Numbered from the stretch's first letter, positions 15,635 through 25,414 are shown. The stretch is DNA of 39,663 nucleotides from Methylococcus sp. (GCA_007280285.1 QYQA01000121.1:1-39663), one strand, 5' to 3'. The notes: a model not told the origin generated them from the sequence alone. Numbers and translations: made by a program.

Positions 15635-17542
15635 TCAGTGAGAGGGCGCAGGATTGACGATGCTGGGGATCTCTGCAGCGTTAGCGCCCTCTGCCGTGTC
15701 GGTAGGGGTAGGCGGGTTGTTCATCCAGTCTTTGGGTGGATGTGGAACCCGGCCGTTCATGATGTCTTCGATCTGGAACCGATCAATCGTTTCGTACTTC
15801 ATGAGGGCTTCAGCCATCAAATGCATCTTATCGAGGTTTTCCTTGAGGAGGCGGTCGGCCCGTTCATAGTTTCGGTCAATGAAGGAGCGGATTTCCTCAT
15901 CAATCAGATGGGCCGTCTCTTCAGACACGGACTTGGTTTGGGTGACCGAACGACCTAGAAAGACTTCACCTTGCTCTTCACCGTAGGCGAGGGGTCCAAG
16001 ACGTTCCGATAAGCCCCACCGGGTGACCATATTGCGTGCCAGCTGAGTAGCGCGTTCGATATCATTAGATGCGCCGGTGGTCACCTTTTCAGCACCGAAG
16101 ATCAGTTCTTCTGCGATGCGACCGCCATAGAGTGATGAGATCTGGCTTTCAAGTTTTTGCTTGCTCGCACTGTAGTGATCACGTTCTGGCAGGAACATGG
16201 TGATGCCAAGGGCTCGACCACGAGGAATGATGCTGACCTTGTAGATCGGGTCATGCTCTGGGACCAGGCGACCGACAATAGCATGGCCTGCTTCATGATA
16301 GGCCGTCACCAGCTTTTCATCCTCGCTCATGACGGCGGACTTCCGCTCCGCGCCCATCAAGATTTTATCCTTTGCCTTTTCAAAGTCATCCATCTCGACT
16401 TGTTTCTTGTTTAACCGGGCGGCGAACAGGGCCGCTTCATTGACAAGGTTTGCAAGGTCTGCACCGGAGAATCCAGGCGTCCCTCGAGCGAGCCAATCTG
16501 GTTCGACATTGTCAGCGACGGGAACTCGCTTCATATGGACCGCGAGGATCTGTTGGCGTCCTCTGACATCTGGGAGGCCCACGGTGATTTGGCGATCAAA
16601 ACGTCCTGGGCGGAGCAACGCCTTATCGAGAACGTCAGCACGGTTGGTTGCGGCAACGATAATAACCCCCTCGTTACCGCTGAATCCGTCCATCTCCACC
16701 AGGAGCTGGTTGAGTGTCTGTTCTCTTTCGTCATGGCCGCCACCAAGACCGGCGCCACGTTGACGACCAACCGCATCGATTTCATCGATGAAGATGATGC
16801 AAGGTGCGCGTTTTTTAGCTTCCTCAAACATGTTCCGAACGCGAGAGGCGCCGACACCCACGAACATCTCAACAAAGTCAGAGCCCGAGATGGAGAAGAA
16901 AGGCACTTTCGCTTCCCCCGCAATGGCTCTGGCGAGGAGGGTCTTACCGGTACCGGGTGGCCCCACCATCAGGGCGCCACGGGGGATCAGTCCGCCTAGT
17001 TTCTGAAATTTGCTGGGGTCTCTCAGGAAATCGACCATTTCCTGAACTTCTTCCTTGGCTTCATCGCAACCGGCGACATCATGGAAAGTCACCTTGACCT
17101 TGTCTTCCTCGATGAGCTTCGCCTTGCTCTTGCCGAAGTTCATCGCACCACCGCCAGCACCCCCTTGCATCCGGCGCATGAAAAAGACCCAGACCCCGAT
17201 CAACAGCAACATGGGGAAGGTTGCCATGAACAATTGCATGAGGAAGGAAGGGTGATCAGCAGGCACAACCTTGATGTCGACATGGTTTTTAAGCAAATCA
17301 TCGATGAGATGCGGGTCGCCTGGGTTATAAGTCAAAAAGCGGTCGCCGTCCGTCATCATGCCACTGATGATTTCGCCATCAATGCTGAGTTGCCGGATCG
17401 TTCCTTGATTGATCGCTGAAATGAAATTCGTGTAGGTCATGGCCGGTTGCTGCTTTCCGCGCGAACCGAAATAGTTGAACATCGAGAGCAACGCAAATGC
17501 GATGACGACCCACAGGAGGATGTTCTTGGTCATGTCTTTCAT
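15635..17542 (-). CDS. ftsH: ATP-dependent zinc metalloprotease FtsH
   Basis: [18 protein letters not shown] Walker A, SRH region ([23 protein letters not shown]), HEAGH zinc site, N-terminal TM helices. Confidence 0.98.
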   Translation of the reverse strand: MKDMTKNILLWVVIAFALLSMFNYFGSRGKQQPAMTYTNFISAINQGTIRQLSIDGEIISGMMTDGDRFLTYNPGDPHLIDDLLKNHVDIKVVPADHPSFLMQLFMATFPMLLLIGVWVFFMRRMQGGAGGGAMNFGKSKAKLIEEDKVKVTFHDVAGCDEAKEEVQEMVDFLRDPSKFQKLGGLIPRGALMVGPPGTGKTLLARAIAGEAKVPFFSISGSDFVEMFVGVGASRVRNMFEEAKKRAPCIIFIDEIDAVGRQRGAGLGGGHDEREQTLNQLLVEMDGFSGNEGVIIVAATNRADVLDKALLRPGRFDRQITVGLPDVRGRQQILAVHMKRVPVADNVEPDWLARGTPGFSGADLANLVNEAALFAARLNKKQVEMDDFEKAKDKILMGAERKSAVMSEDEKLVTAYHEAGHAIVGRLVPEHDPIYKVSIIPRGRALGITMFLPERDHYSASKQKLESQISSLYGGRIAEELIFGAEKVTTGASNDIERATQLARNMVTRWGLSERLGPLAYGEEQGEVFLGRSVTQTKSVSEETAHLIDEEIRSFIDRNYERADRLLKENLDKMHLMAEALMKYETIDRFQIEDIMNGRVPHPPKDWMNNPPTPTDTAEGANAAEIPSIVNPAPSH

Positions 17543-17562
17543 GTCTCTTCCTCTTCTTGGTA

Positions 17563-17713
17563 TTAAAATCCAGACGTTACTCAGCTACCACTAGGTAGCG
17601 GAAGCTTTGGGGCTGCCTCGTCTGGTTCCCGTTCCTGAGTTCGGTTGCGGCCGGGTTTTCTAAGGGAAGAAAACCTCATTCCGCAACACACGGACCATCC
17701 GTGTCGTTTTTTT
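17563..17713 (+). ncRNA. candidate structured small RNA antisense to the ftsH leader, with its own terminator
   Basis: Plus strand: CCAGACG(17570-17576)/CGTCTGG(17619-17625) closing stem around GCTACC-ACTA-GGTAGC; TTGCGG(17645-17650)/CCGCAA(17681-17686) around GGTTTTCT-AAGGGA-AGAAAACC; then ACACGGA-CCA-TCCGTGT + CG + T7 (17688-17713). The terminator is oriented on the plus strand, where no CDS precedes it. Confidence 0.45.
17688..17713 (+). terminator. Rho-independent-type terminator on plus strand
   Basis: ACACGGA CCA TCCGTGT CG TTTTTTT perfect 7-bp stem, 3-nt loop, T7. Confidence 0.7.
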
Positions 17714-17868
17714 GCTACGGACGATCGTTTCCGGGGGTCATGACCTTGTCTGGAACCGTTTATTGCCGCAACAAGAAGTCAGACTAGAGCGCGATCAATT
17801 TGTTCAATTGAATTAAAGGGGATGGGCAAGGCCCATCGCCAGAATGACACGATGGGGATATTGACGCT

Positions 17869-18648
17869 ATGAATTTAGTGGAGTCGGCCGTGATGGTGAT
17901 GGGCAAGGCGTTGACGGTTCTCATCGTGCCGCCGTTTAGCTTGATCATGCTGGCACTGATCGGATCGGTCCTCTATCGGCGCTCTCCTTTAATCGCCCAA
18001 TACATGGTTCAGGCGGGATTATGGAGCATTCTTCTGCTTTCAGTGCCCAACGTCTCCAAAGCCTTGATGGGGCTCATTGAACTTCCCTGTGACTCGATCG
18101 CCGCGCAGCCGGAGCGGGACGTCATCGTGGTCCTTGGCGGCGGCGTCCGGTTAAACGCCAAGGAATATGGGGGTGATGCCGCGGTTACGCCCTGGGTCCT
18201 TGAGCGCGTTCGCTATGCCGCTAGGCTTCATAGGATGCTGGGTCTTCCCATACTGGTTTCGGGCGGTTCGGTCTTTGGGACGGTAGCGGAGGCAACGGTC
18301 ATGCGAGAGGTCTTTGAAAAGGATTATGGAATCAAGGTGCGATGGGAGGAAGGGCTTTCTAAAACCACCCGACAAAATGCAGCCTATTCGGCTTCCTTAC
18401 TGAAAAATGAAGGATTCACCCGCATTGTATTGGTGAGTCAAGCTTGGCATCTTCGCCGCGCAGTTCGGGAGTTCCAGCGCCAGGGGCTTGACGTCAAGGC
18501 AGCCGCGACAGGTTGCGAGAGCCGACTGCAGTCGGATATCGAGGGATTTGTCCCAGATATCTGGGCCTTGGTTCGAAGCTATGAAGCAGCTCATGAAATC
18601 CTTGGCCTCGTTTGGTACGCGCTGATCTATCGATGGGTCGGCGATTAG
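17869..18648 (+). CDS. YdcF/ElyC (DUF218) family protein
   Basis: Two N-terminal TM helices, DVIVVLGGGVRLNAKEYGG, PILVSGGSVFGTVAEATVMREVFEKDYG, KTTRQNAAYSASLL, RIVLVSQAWHLRRAVREF. Confidence 0.9.
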   Translation: MNLVESAVMVMGKALTVLIVPPFSLIMLALIGSVLYRRSPLIAQYMVQAGLWSILLLSVPNVSKALMGLIELPCDSIAAQPERDVIVVLGGGVRLNAKEYGGDAAVTPWVLERVRYAARLHRMLGLPILVSGGSVFGTVAEATVMREVFEKDYGIKVRWEEGLSKTTRQNAAYSASLLKNEGFTRIVLVSQAWHLRRAVREFQRQGLDVKAAATGCESRLQSDIEGFVPDIWALVRSYEAAHEILGLVWYALIYRWVGD

Positions 18649-20144
18649 AGGTAAGTGAGATGGATGTTCTCGGCGGCAAGGTAACCCACCTCAAGCTCCA
18701 GATCGGCGTTCGTGAGGGGGTGGTCTTCCAGCCAGCCCAGTGGGAACTTCAGGAAGATGGTGTGGCGATCGATCCTGATGGACATCGGCGGTGAATGGGT
18801 GAGCGCTCGGCTTCGGTGGACCAGAATCGCAATCCGCAGGATCAGGGCCAGAAAGGGACCGACCTCATCCCAGGGGGTAGCGAGTTCTTTGAACAGGCGA
18901 GCGGGAAATTTTCGGCGTTGTGACCGGACGAGCGTGGCCATCAATAGCTGATCTTGACGGGAAAAGCCGGGTAGATCAGCATTGGCGAGGATGTAGGCCC
19001 CATGTTTGTGATAGCCGCTGTGTGCAATATCACGGCCGATATCATGGAGCGCAGCAGACCACTCGAGCCATTGGCGGGCGGTCTCAAGATCAAGGGCCGG
19101 GGGGAGGATGACCTGGTCCAGAAGACGGCGGGCGGTATTTTCAATCAGACGGGAGTGTTCAGCTTCGACGTGATAACGATGCGCCAGCGCCTGAACCGTT
19201 CGATCTCTGATGTCGTGATGGTTGATTCGGCCCAATAAATCATGAAGCAGGCCTTCTCTTAGGGCTCCATCCGCAATCATCATTTGATCCATCTCAAGCA
19301 GTTCGAACGTCGCTTTAATGATGGCAAGACCACCGGGGAAGCTTTGGAACCGTTCGGGATCAAGATCGGGGAAATCGGTTCGGGTCATCCGGCCTGCGGT
19401 GAGGATAATCTCGGCCAACTGATCGATCCCTGCCGCGGTAATACCGTCGCGGCTGAAGCCCCGGGCGACCAGCAGCTTTTGGGTGGTTCGCAAGGTGCCG
19501 GAGGCGCCTATCGCCTGGTTCCACTGGCGGCTATGGAATAAGTGTTGGTAAGGCTCAAGCTCTCGTTCCGCGGCAATAATGGCGCGCCTGAATCGTTTGG
19601 GGCTGATCTTGCCATCAGCGAAATGAGCCATGCTCATAGCGACACAGCCCATCTTGAGGCTTTCTTTTTGAAGCGGTGTGTCATCAATTCCGATGATGTA
19701 CTCGGTGCTGCCGCCGCCGATATCCATGATCAAACGGCGTTTGCCATCTTTGGGGAAACACTGGGAGACCCCTTGATAGATCAGTCGTGCTTCTTCAATC
19801 CCTGAAATGATCTCGATGGGGTGGCCCAAAGCCTTGACGGCCTCATGAAGCCAAGCGCCGGCATTGTGGGCGTCCCTAAGGGTATTGGTCCCGACGGCAC
19901 GGACACTGCCTGGCGGGAGGTGGCGGAGACGCTGGCCGAACCGCTCAATACACTCAAGAGCGCGCTGCTGGATTTCAGGGGTGAGATGGCGTTCAGGGGT
20001 CAATCCGGCGCCGAGCTGCACCATTTCCCGTAATCGATCGAGAACGATGATCTCGTTAGCGCGCAGTTCAGCCACAATGAGATGGAAACTGTTCGAGCCG
20101 AGGTCGACGGCGGCGACCTGTGTGGGGCGTTTTAAGTTGATCAA
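18645..20144 (-). CDS. Ppx/GppA phosphatase family (exopolyphosphatase-like)
   Basis: AAVDLGSNSFHLIVAEL, VRAVGTNTLRDAHN, LIMDIGGGSTEYIIG, MGCVAMS, C-terminal HD-like region (AALHDIGRDIAHSGYHKHGAYIL). Confidence 0.93.
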   Translation of the reverse strand: MINLKRPTQVAAVDLGSNSFHLIVAELRANEIIVLDRLREMVQLGAGLTPERHLTPEIQQRALECIERFGQRLRHLPPGSVRAVGTNTLRDAHNAGAWLHEAVKALGHPIEIISGIEEARLIYQGVSQCFPKDGKRRLIMDIGGGSTEYIIGIDDTPLQKESLKMGCVAMSMAHFADGKISPKRFRRAIIAAERELEPYQHLFHSRQWNQAIGASGTLRTTQKLLVARGFSRDGITAAGIDQLAEIILTAGRMTRTDFPDLDPERFQSFPGGLAIIKATFELLEMDQMMIADGALREGLLHDLLGRINHHDIRDRTVQALAHRYHVEAEHSRLIENTARRLLDQVILPPALDLETARQWLEWSAALHDIGRDIAHSGYHKHGAYILANADLPGFSRQDQLLMATLVRSQRRKFPARLFKELATPWDEVGPFLALILRIAILVHRSRALTHSPPMSIRIDRHTIFLKFPLGWLEDHPLTNADLELEVGYLAAENIHLTYL

Positions 20145-20295
20145 GGGGTCTTCAGGTGATGTGTCAGGGCCAAGGTTCAGTTTGGTTCGGCTAGAATAGG
20201 TGAGGGTTTGATATTAAAGAGAGAGCATCAATGTTCTGGATGACGGCCGACCAAACCCCTTATTCTTACAAAAAAACCATCATAAAACACCCAAG

Positions 20296-21237
20296 ATGAA
20301 AGCATTATCCCTGAAGGGATTGCGTAAAACCTATAAAAATGGGGCCGAAGCGCTGCGGGGAATTGATCTCGAGGTGGCCGCCGGCGATTTTTTTGCGCTT
20401 CTTGGACCCAATGGCGCCGGGAAATCAACCACCATTGGGATTATCAGTTCGCTGGTCACCAAGACCTCGGGATCCGTCAGAATTTTTGGTCATGATCTTG
20501 ATCTCCAGCCTGATCAGGCTAAAAGAATGATTGGACTGGTGCCTCAGGAAATCAACTTCAACCAGTTCGAAACCTTGCTGGGGGTAGTGGTCAATCAGGC
20601 CGGCTATCAGGGAATTACCCGCAAAGAGGGCATCATCCGGGCCGAACGCTGCCTCGATCAGCTGGGATTATGGGAGAAAAGAAACACGGTTTCGAGAACG
20701 CTCTCTGGCGGTATGAAACGCCGCCTGATGATTGCACGGGCGCTCGTTCATGCGCCTAAACTGCTGATTCTTGATGAACCAACGGCAGGGGTTGATATTG
20801 AGATTCGTCGCAGCATGTGGGAGTTGTTGAATCGAATTAACCGCGAGGGGACGACGATCATTCTCACCACCCATTATCTGGAGGAGGCGGAGCAGCTGTG
20901 TCGCCATATCGCCATCATCAATGATGGCCTGATCGTGGAGCACACAACGATGGAGAATCTCCTTTCTCGCATGCACAGCAATCGGTATCTCCTAAGCCTT
21001 GAAGCACCCCTCTTGGCTTTGCCAAACATCGAAGGCTGCCCCCTTGAGCGGGTCGATGTGACGACGCTTGCGGTTGATGTCCCTCATTATTTGGGGCTCC
21101 ATGGGCTGTTTGATGCGCTGAATCAACAAGGGGTTCGAGTCGCGAGCCTTCGGTTGGCGACGAATCGGCTTGAGCAACTGTTTATGGATCTCCTCGAAGG
21201 CAAATCGACTCTTGAGCGGGACTCCAAATCCCGGTAA
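20296..21237 (+). CDS. ABC transporter ATP-binding protein (ABC-2 / YadG-like)
   Basis: GPNGAGKSTTIGII Walker A, TLSGGMKRRLMIARAL signature, LLILDEPTAGVD Walker B, TTHYLEEAEQLC. Confidence 0.93.
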   Translation: MKALSLKGLRKTYKNGAEALRGIDLEVAAGDFFALLGPNGAGKSTTIGIISSLVTKTSGSVRIFGHDLDLQPDQAKRMIGLVPQEINFNQFETLLGVVVNQAGYQGITRKEGIIRAERCLDQLGLWEKRNTVSRTLSGGMKRRLMIARALVHAPKLLILDEPTAGVDIEIRRSMWELLNRINREGTTIILTTHYLEEAEQLCRHIAIINDGLIVEHTTMENLLSRMHSNRYLLSLEAPLLALPNIEGCPLERVDVTTLAVDVPHYLGLHGLFDALNQQGVRVASLRLATNRLEQLFMDLLEGKSTLERDSKSR

Positions 21238-21591
21238 TTCAATTTTCCTTATGGAGTGCTGGCGTTGACGATGAGGCCGCGGCACGTTGTCGCTGAGCGT
21301 CCTCAAAGACCCGGCATTTTCTTTCCAGTCCTTCCCTTTAGATCGACGCTTGGCCATTTTTAGAATCAGCGGATGGGCCATCAGAAGAATACGGCACAAG
21401 GGCTCGGAGTCCTCATTGAAAAGCCTCAGATGACCGGCTTCTCCGATCAGTTGATGACTGGTAGGAAGTATTGGTCTGTGTCAGAATTCACCCATGATAT
21501 CGATCTAATCTCAGGCCTTCTTGCGAGCTTTCCCTTGGCCCACCGGCTCGTCTTCAATAGGGGGTCTTCTTAGCGAAGACAACAGATACTG

Positions 21592-22095
21592 ATGAAGTCT
21601 ATGCCAAAATCCATAAGATTTTTTTTGACGGTGGCTACCTTGTTGCTGTTTGGCTTGGCCGGTTCATCGAACGGTTTTGCCGCTGAGACGTCAGACTCCG
21701 GTCATGAAGATGCCGGAGCCGATTTCAAGGATTTCAGTCAAAAGCGACGTGCTCTGATTCGTGAGCATCTCCATTTATCGCCGGAGAGTTCAAAGCGGTT
21801 CTGGCCACTTTATGATCAATTTCAGACCCAACTCGACTCCTTTCGACTGAAGCGTCGTGAGGTTTTGTTTGATCTTGGGAAGGGCCTCGATGGGATGAGC
21901 GATGAAGAGGCTAAGGAATACGTGAATGACCGATTGGAACTTGATCAGAAGAGAGCGGAGTTTACCCGAAAGTATTTCAACCAACTGGCCACTTTCATGT
22001 CTTACCGCAATCTGGCACTTTATATCCAATTAGAGACCAAGATCCGGGCCTTTGTGGAGGCAGGAATTGAAGAATCGATCCCCCTCATTCAGTGA
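21592..22095 (+). CDS. secreted alpha-helical periplasmic protein, unknown (Spy/CpxP-like character)
   Basis: N-terminal signal peptide (FFLTVATLLLFGLAGSSNGFAAE), then a charged helical domain (FWPLYDQFQTQLDSFRLKRREVLFDLGKGL). 42 bp before the next OMP gene. Confidence 0.65.
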   Translation: MKSMPKSIRFFLTVATLLLFGLAGSSNGFAAETSDSGHEDAGADFKDFSQKRRALIREHLHLSPESSKRFWPLYDQFQTQLDSFRLKRREVLFDLGKGLDGMSDEEAKEYVNDRLELDQKRAEFTRKYFNQLATFMSYRNLALYIQLETKIRAFVEAGIEESIPLIQ

Positions 22096-22137
22096 ATCCC
22101 GTCGAACGTCATCAGTCTTATTGCCTTAATTTGAACG

Positions 22138-23328
22138 ATGTGCCCCCTTCGATTTCAAAAACAGCTCGATTGTGGATGGATTTTCTTTTTGCTGATCTTC
22201 GGAATCCATACCGAGGCCGCATGGGCCGATGAGTATTCAGAGCCATCGAAGGCTGCTCAAGGGCAAGAGGCCGATGACCCTGGCTTAGAGGCTCGGGTGG
22301 AGAAGCTTGAGGCCATAAATAAAAAGTCCTATGCGATTTTTCGGGAGTATGGCAGACGGCTTGGCCAAGACATGCTCAAGGAGGCGGGATATCACGAACG
22401 CCTGAATATCCGAGAAGCAGGGGGTTTCTATGCTTCCCTCGTCGATTATGCCCAGGCCCTCAGCAAGGATGATCAGACCGCTTTCTTCAAGGGGCGCTAT
22501 GATCGTTCTCGTGCCCGGTTGCCAGAGAATATCGAACGTTGGCGCAGTGAACCTGATATTGGGAATCCAGGCGCTGATCTTGCGAACTGGCCCAACAGCG
22601 CTTTTACCCTGCCGCAGGGTAGGGTTTATATCGAGTTTGAACCTTTGAGTTTCAGTTCCGCAGTGGCCGTTGGAACGCCGCAGCCTGTGCAATATTCGAT
22701 GGACTACCTGCTTCGTTATGGGTTAACGGATAACATTGAGTTGCGCCTCTTCGGTAATGGTCCGACGTATACGGGAGGCTCGACTAATTCGTGGAATTTT
22801 TCGCCCCTGGGTTTCGATACGAAGATTCATTGCTGGGGGGAACAAAAAGACATCTTCCTTCCTGCGATGGGTATTGAGGCCTTTCTTCAAACCGAATGGC
22901 TGGGGAATACCACGACCAACAGCGGGACCCAGCCTGGGGTTAGCTTCAATTTTGACCAGTCGCTTCCTTTTGAGATCGATTTTGAATACAACCTTGGCGC
23001 TGTCAGAACCCAGGATGTTACTTCGAACCAAAAAAACAACGTCTGGGGGTTCAGTTTTCAGTGGTCCTTGCAGCGCGATTTCTGGGACAAAAATCTGGCG
23101 TGGTTTATACACGGTTACTACAATGCGCCAAGCCTTCCAAGGGTACCCAATACCCAGGGGGTAAAAAGCGCAACGGGGACCGTGGTGGGAGAGCAACAGA
23201 ATGTGGTGGGAGCAGGGTTGATCTGGACGATTAATTCAAGAGTGTCCATGTGGGGACAGACCAGTGCGGGCACCAACGCATCGACCCCATCCATGTTAAG
23301 TAATATGGGATTTGCTGTTGCCTTTTAA
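22138..23328 (+). CDS. outer-membrane beta-barrel protein, phenol_MetA_deg/transporter-like
   Basis: Signal peptide, coiled region, then amphipathic beta-strands (DYLLRYGLTDNIELRLFGNGPTY, SFNFDQSLPFEIDFEYNLGAV) and terminal aromatic ...GFAVAF. Confidence 0.75.
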   Translation: MCPLRFQKQLDCGWIFFLLIFGIHTEAAWADEYSEPSKAAQGQEADDPGLEARVEKLEAINKKSYAIFREYGRRLGQDMLKEAGYHERLNIREAGGFYASLVDYAQALSKDDQTAFFKGRYDRSRARLPENIERWRSEPDIGNPGADLANWPNSAFTLPQGRVYIEFEPLSFSSAVAVGTPQPVQYSMDYLLRYGLTDNIELRLFGNGPTYTGGSTNSWNFSPLGFDTKIHCWGEQKDIFLPAMGIEAFLQTEWLGNTTTNSGTQPGVSFNFDQSLPFEIDFEYNLGAVRTQDVTSNQKNNVWGFSFQWSLQRDFWDKNLAWFIHGYYNAPSLPRVPNTQGVKSATGTVVGEQQNVVGAGLIWTINSRVSMWGQTSAGTNASTPSMLSNMGFAVAF

Positions 23329-23374
23329 GAAAGCTGCGGGATCACTTTGGTGCCCCGCGGCCTCCTGAATTGAC

Positions 23375-23698
23375 TTATTTCAGAGGATTTTTGGCTTCGG
23401 CGAGCTGGGCCATGATCTGGGCTTTTGCTGCTAGCCAGTCCTGCTCTTCAAAGCCTGGAGCGAACGCGCGTTTTTCTGCCAGAAAATAAGCGGCAACCGC
23501 AACCATTCCATTGATCATGTCCTGTCCGGGTTGAAGGGTTTTTGTTTTGGCAGCCTTCTTCTCCTTGGGGGCGGCAGCGGCGTTCACGCTGGCTACTGTG
23601 GCGCTTTTTGAGGCCTTTGCTGGTTTTCCCTCAGTGGCCGCTTTGGGTTTTGCGTCCGCTGTCTTTTTGGTCGGTTTTATGTCAGTGGTCTTGGCCAT
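23375..23698 (-). CDS. Lys/Ala-rich protein with DUF2934-like C-terminus
   Basis: MAKTTDIKPTKKTADAKPKAATEGKPAKASKS... tail followed by AAYFLAEKRAFAPGFEEQDWLAAKAQI (DUF2934-like). The internal ATG at 23698 is likelier than 23740. Confidence 0.65.
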   Translation of the reverse strand: MAKTTDIKPTKKTADAKPKAATEGKPAKASKSATVASVNAAAAPKEKKAAKTKTLQPGQDMINGMVAVAAYFLAEKRAFAPGFEEQDWLAAKAQIMAQLAEAKNPLK

Positions 23699-23863
23699 CT
23701 TGATGTTCCTGTGAGAGGTGGGTAATCCTATAATAAACAAGACCTTTTTAGGTTGGAAGGGTCTTTAAGGAAATACTTCAGTCGAAATCTTGCTGACTGT
23801 GACTTGAAATCTTCTTTGGACGTCCCAACCATGTTGAGATCGCTAACATGAAGGTACAGAGGC

Positions 23864-24127
23864 ATGAAGGAACGTAAAGCAGAGCCAGATTTGAACCTCA
23901 AACTCAATCAGCACCAAGAGGGTGAGCCGCTTGATCAAGGCGTCCAAGAGATCTTTAATTTGATCAGTAGTGGGTTTCTGCCGCCAGCGGATACCGTCTT
24001 AAAGGACGGTCAGCCGGCCTGGGGCTTTGATACGCTCGCCAAAATTATTGGCTGTGAGGTGGCGGAGCTCTCTTTGCTTCTTAAGCGCCAAGGCGCGCGA
24101 TTTAAGCCTGATGCGCTTAGGCACTGA
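23864..24127 (+). CDS. 87-aa hypothetical protein
   Basis: Complete ORF MKERKAEPDLNLKLNQHQEGEPLDQGVQEIFNLISSGFLPPADTVLKDGQPAWGFDTLAKIIGCEVAELSLLLKRQGARFKPDALRH; HTH-like C-terminal helix pattern; no competing ORF. Confidence 0.5.
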   Translation: MKERKAEPDLNLKLNQHQEGEPLDQGVQEIFNLISSGFLPPADTVLKDGQPAWGFDTLAKIIGCEVAELSLLLKRQGARFKPDALRH

Positions 24128-24182
24128 GGGTGCCGGCCCCCTGCGTCTTTCGATTCTAGAGTGATCAAGGGCGAGGGCGGGG

Positions 24183-24764
24183 TCAGGCGACGATGTCCGC
24201 GTCGGCCGACAGAGCGTGAACGAAGGGAATCGCGAGCGCAAATCCCATCTTTATGGTGTCGAGGAAGGTTTTGCTGGTTGCCGCCTCCGTCGAATCCTCG
24301 TGGTGAAGATAACCAATCATGCTGAGAAAGGTCATCGCAGCTGTCTGGTAGGCATCGTAGGGGTTTTTTCGAAAGATCGAAAGGGTTGATCCCATGGCCT
24401 CGCTCGCTTGCTCGGCGATGTCATCTTTAAATTTTTCACGAATAGCCGCTTGGAGAGCGCGGTATATTGCGGTCAGGGCCTCTTTGTCGCTCCGGCCAAA
24501 GAAATACATCAATCCTACGGTGACAGACAGAATATAGTACCAGTGGTACATGTCCGTTTTCTTCATCGCAGTATCTGCGATAAACAGAGTCGTCAGTGTT
24601 TCCTCTGAAATTCCGTGCTCGACAGATTCGTTTTCGAGTTTGTCAATCCACTCGGGGAATGCCTCTTGACAGGCCTTTTCGCAGTGCGTCATAAGGCCAA
24701 GAACCAGGGCCTCTGCAGTCATTGTTTTTCTTTCCACGGTATCCATGTCGGATGGGCGGCTCAT
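24183..24764 (-). CDS. 193-aa hypothetical protein, alpha-helical
   Basis: Complete ORF with helical character and normal composition; no family recognised. Confidence 0.6.
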   Translation of the reverse strand: MSRPSDMDTVERKTMTAEALVLGLMTHCEKACQEAFPEWIDKLENESVEHGISEETLTTLFIADTAMKKTDMYHWYYILSVTVGLMYFFGRSDKEALTAIYRALQAAIREKFKDDIAEQASEAMGSTLSIFRKNPYDAYQTAAMTFLSMIGYLHHEDSTEAATSKTFLDTIKMGFALAIPFVHALSADADIVA

Positions 24765-25177
24765 CTTCGTTCAAAACGGTCTGGCGTTAGGGGTGGATCG
24801 CGCCATCAATACACAGCCATCGAATCATTAGTCCCCCAAGGTGCTGCATAGAGCAGTCAGACATTCTAGCATCTGCTTGCGGTAAATCTATGTCGGCACA
24901 GACTGTGTGAGCAATTATATAGTGCGCAAGGGGATGGGTTACGGGTGGCGGGAGTCACATTCGGTTCTAAACCGATCAGTTGGCCCAGATCAAAAAGATC
25001 GGCCTACACAATGACCTGGGGGCCCAAGTTGTGGGCGGAAACATTCCGCCAAAAGATAAGGGCCGTCTTAGGCTTGATCTAAGGGGTTGCGGCTTTCATA
25101 GTCGCAGAGCATCCATCTGTTTTGCCGTAAAAACCATCCCGTTCAGAGCGGGGATATAAGGATGAGCGGATAAGGTT

Positions 25178-25366
25178 TTAAGGGCGCGGGGCCGGGTTTT
25201 TTTGTTCGGCGAGTGCGAGGGTAACCCATGATGGTTCCACGACTTGAGGGGTCGTCGCGATGATATCTTGGCTGTTTCGCCGCATCATTTCGGCGTCGAG
25301 ATAATCCATTTCTGATGAGAGAGCGTAAATGATGCCCATGACCAAAAAGAGTGCTGTGTTTTTCAT
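25178..25366 (-). CDS. 62-aa small protein with N-terminal hydrophobic helix
   Basis: MKNTALFLVMGIIYALSSEMDYLDAEMMRRNSQDIIATTPQVVEPSWVTLALAEQKNPAPRP, preceded by AAGGGA Shine-Dalgarno-like sequence; preferred over the longer ORF-track start at 25420. Confidence 0.5.
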   Translation of the reverse strand: MKNTALFLVMGIIYALSSEMDYLDAEMMRRNSQDIIATTPQVVEPSWVTLALAEQKNPAPRP

Positions 25367-25414
25367 ATCGAATTCCCTTGCTGAAGCGTCGAAAGAGTAG
25401 ACGCCGGAATACGA

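Noticed and set aside
21238-21590. Remnant permease or minus-strand gene in the gap after the ABC ATPase
   Set aside because: Several frames have short protein-like stretches (e.g. minus-strand ...IEDEPVGQGKARKKA*), but none could be joined into a supported CDS.
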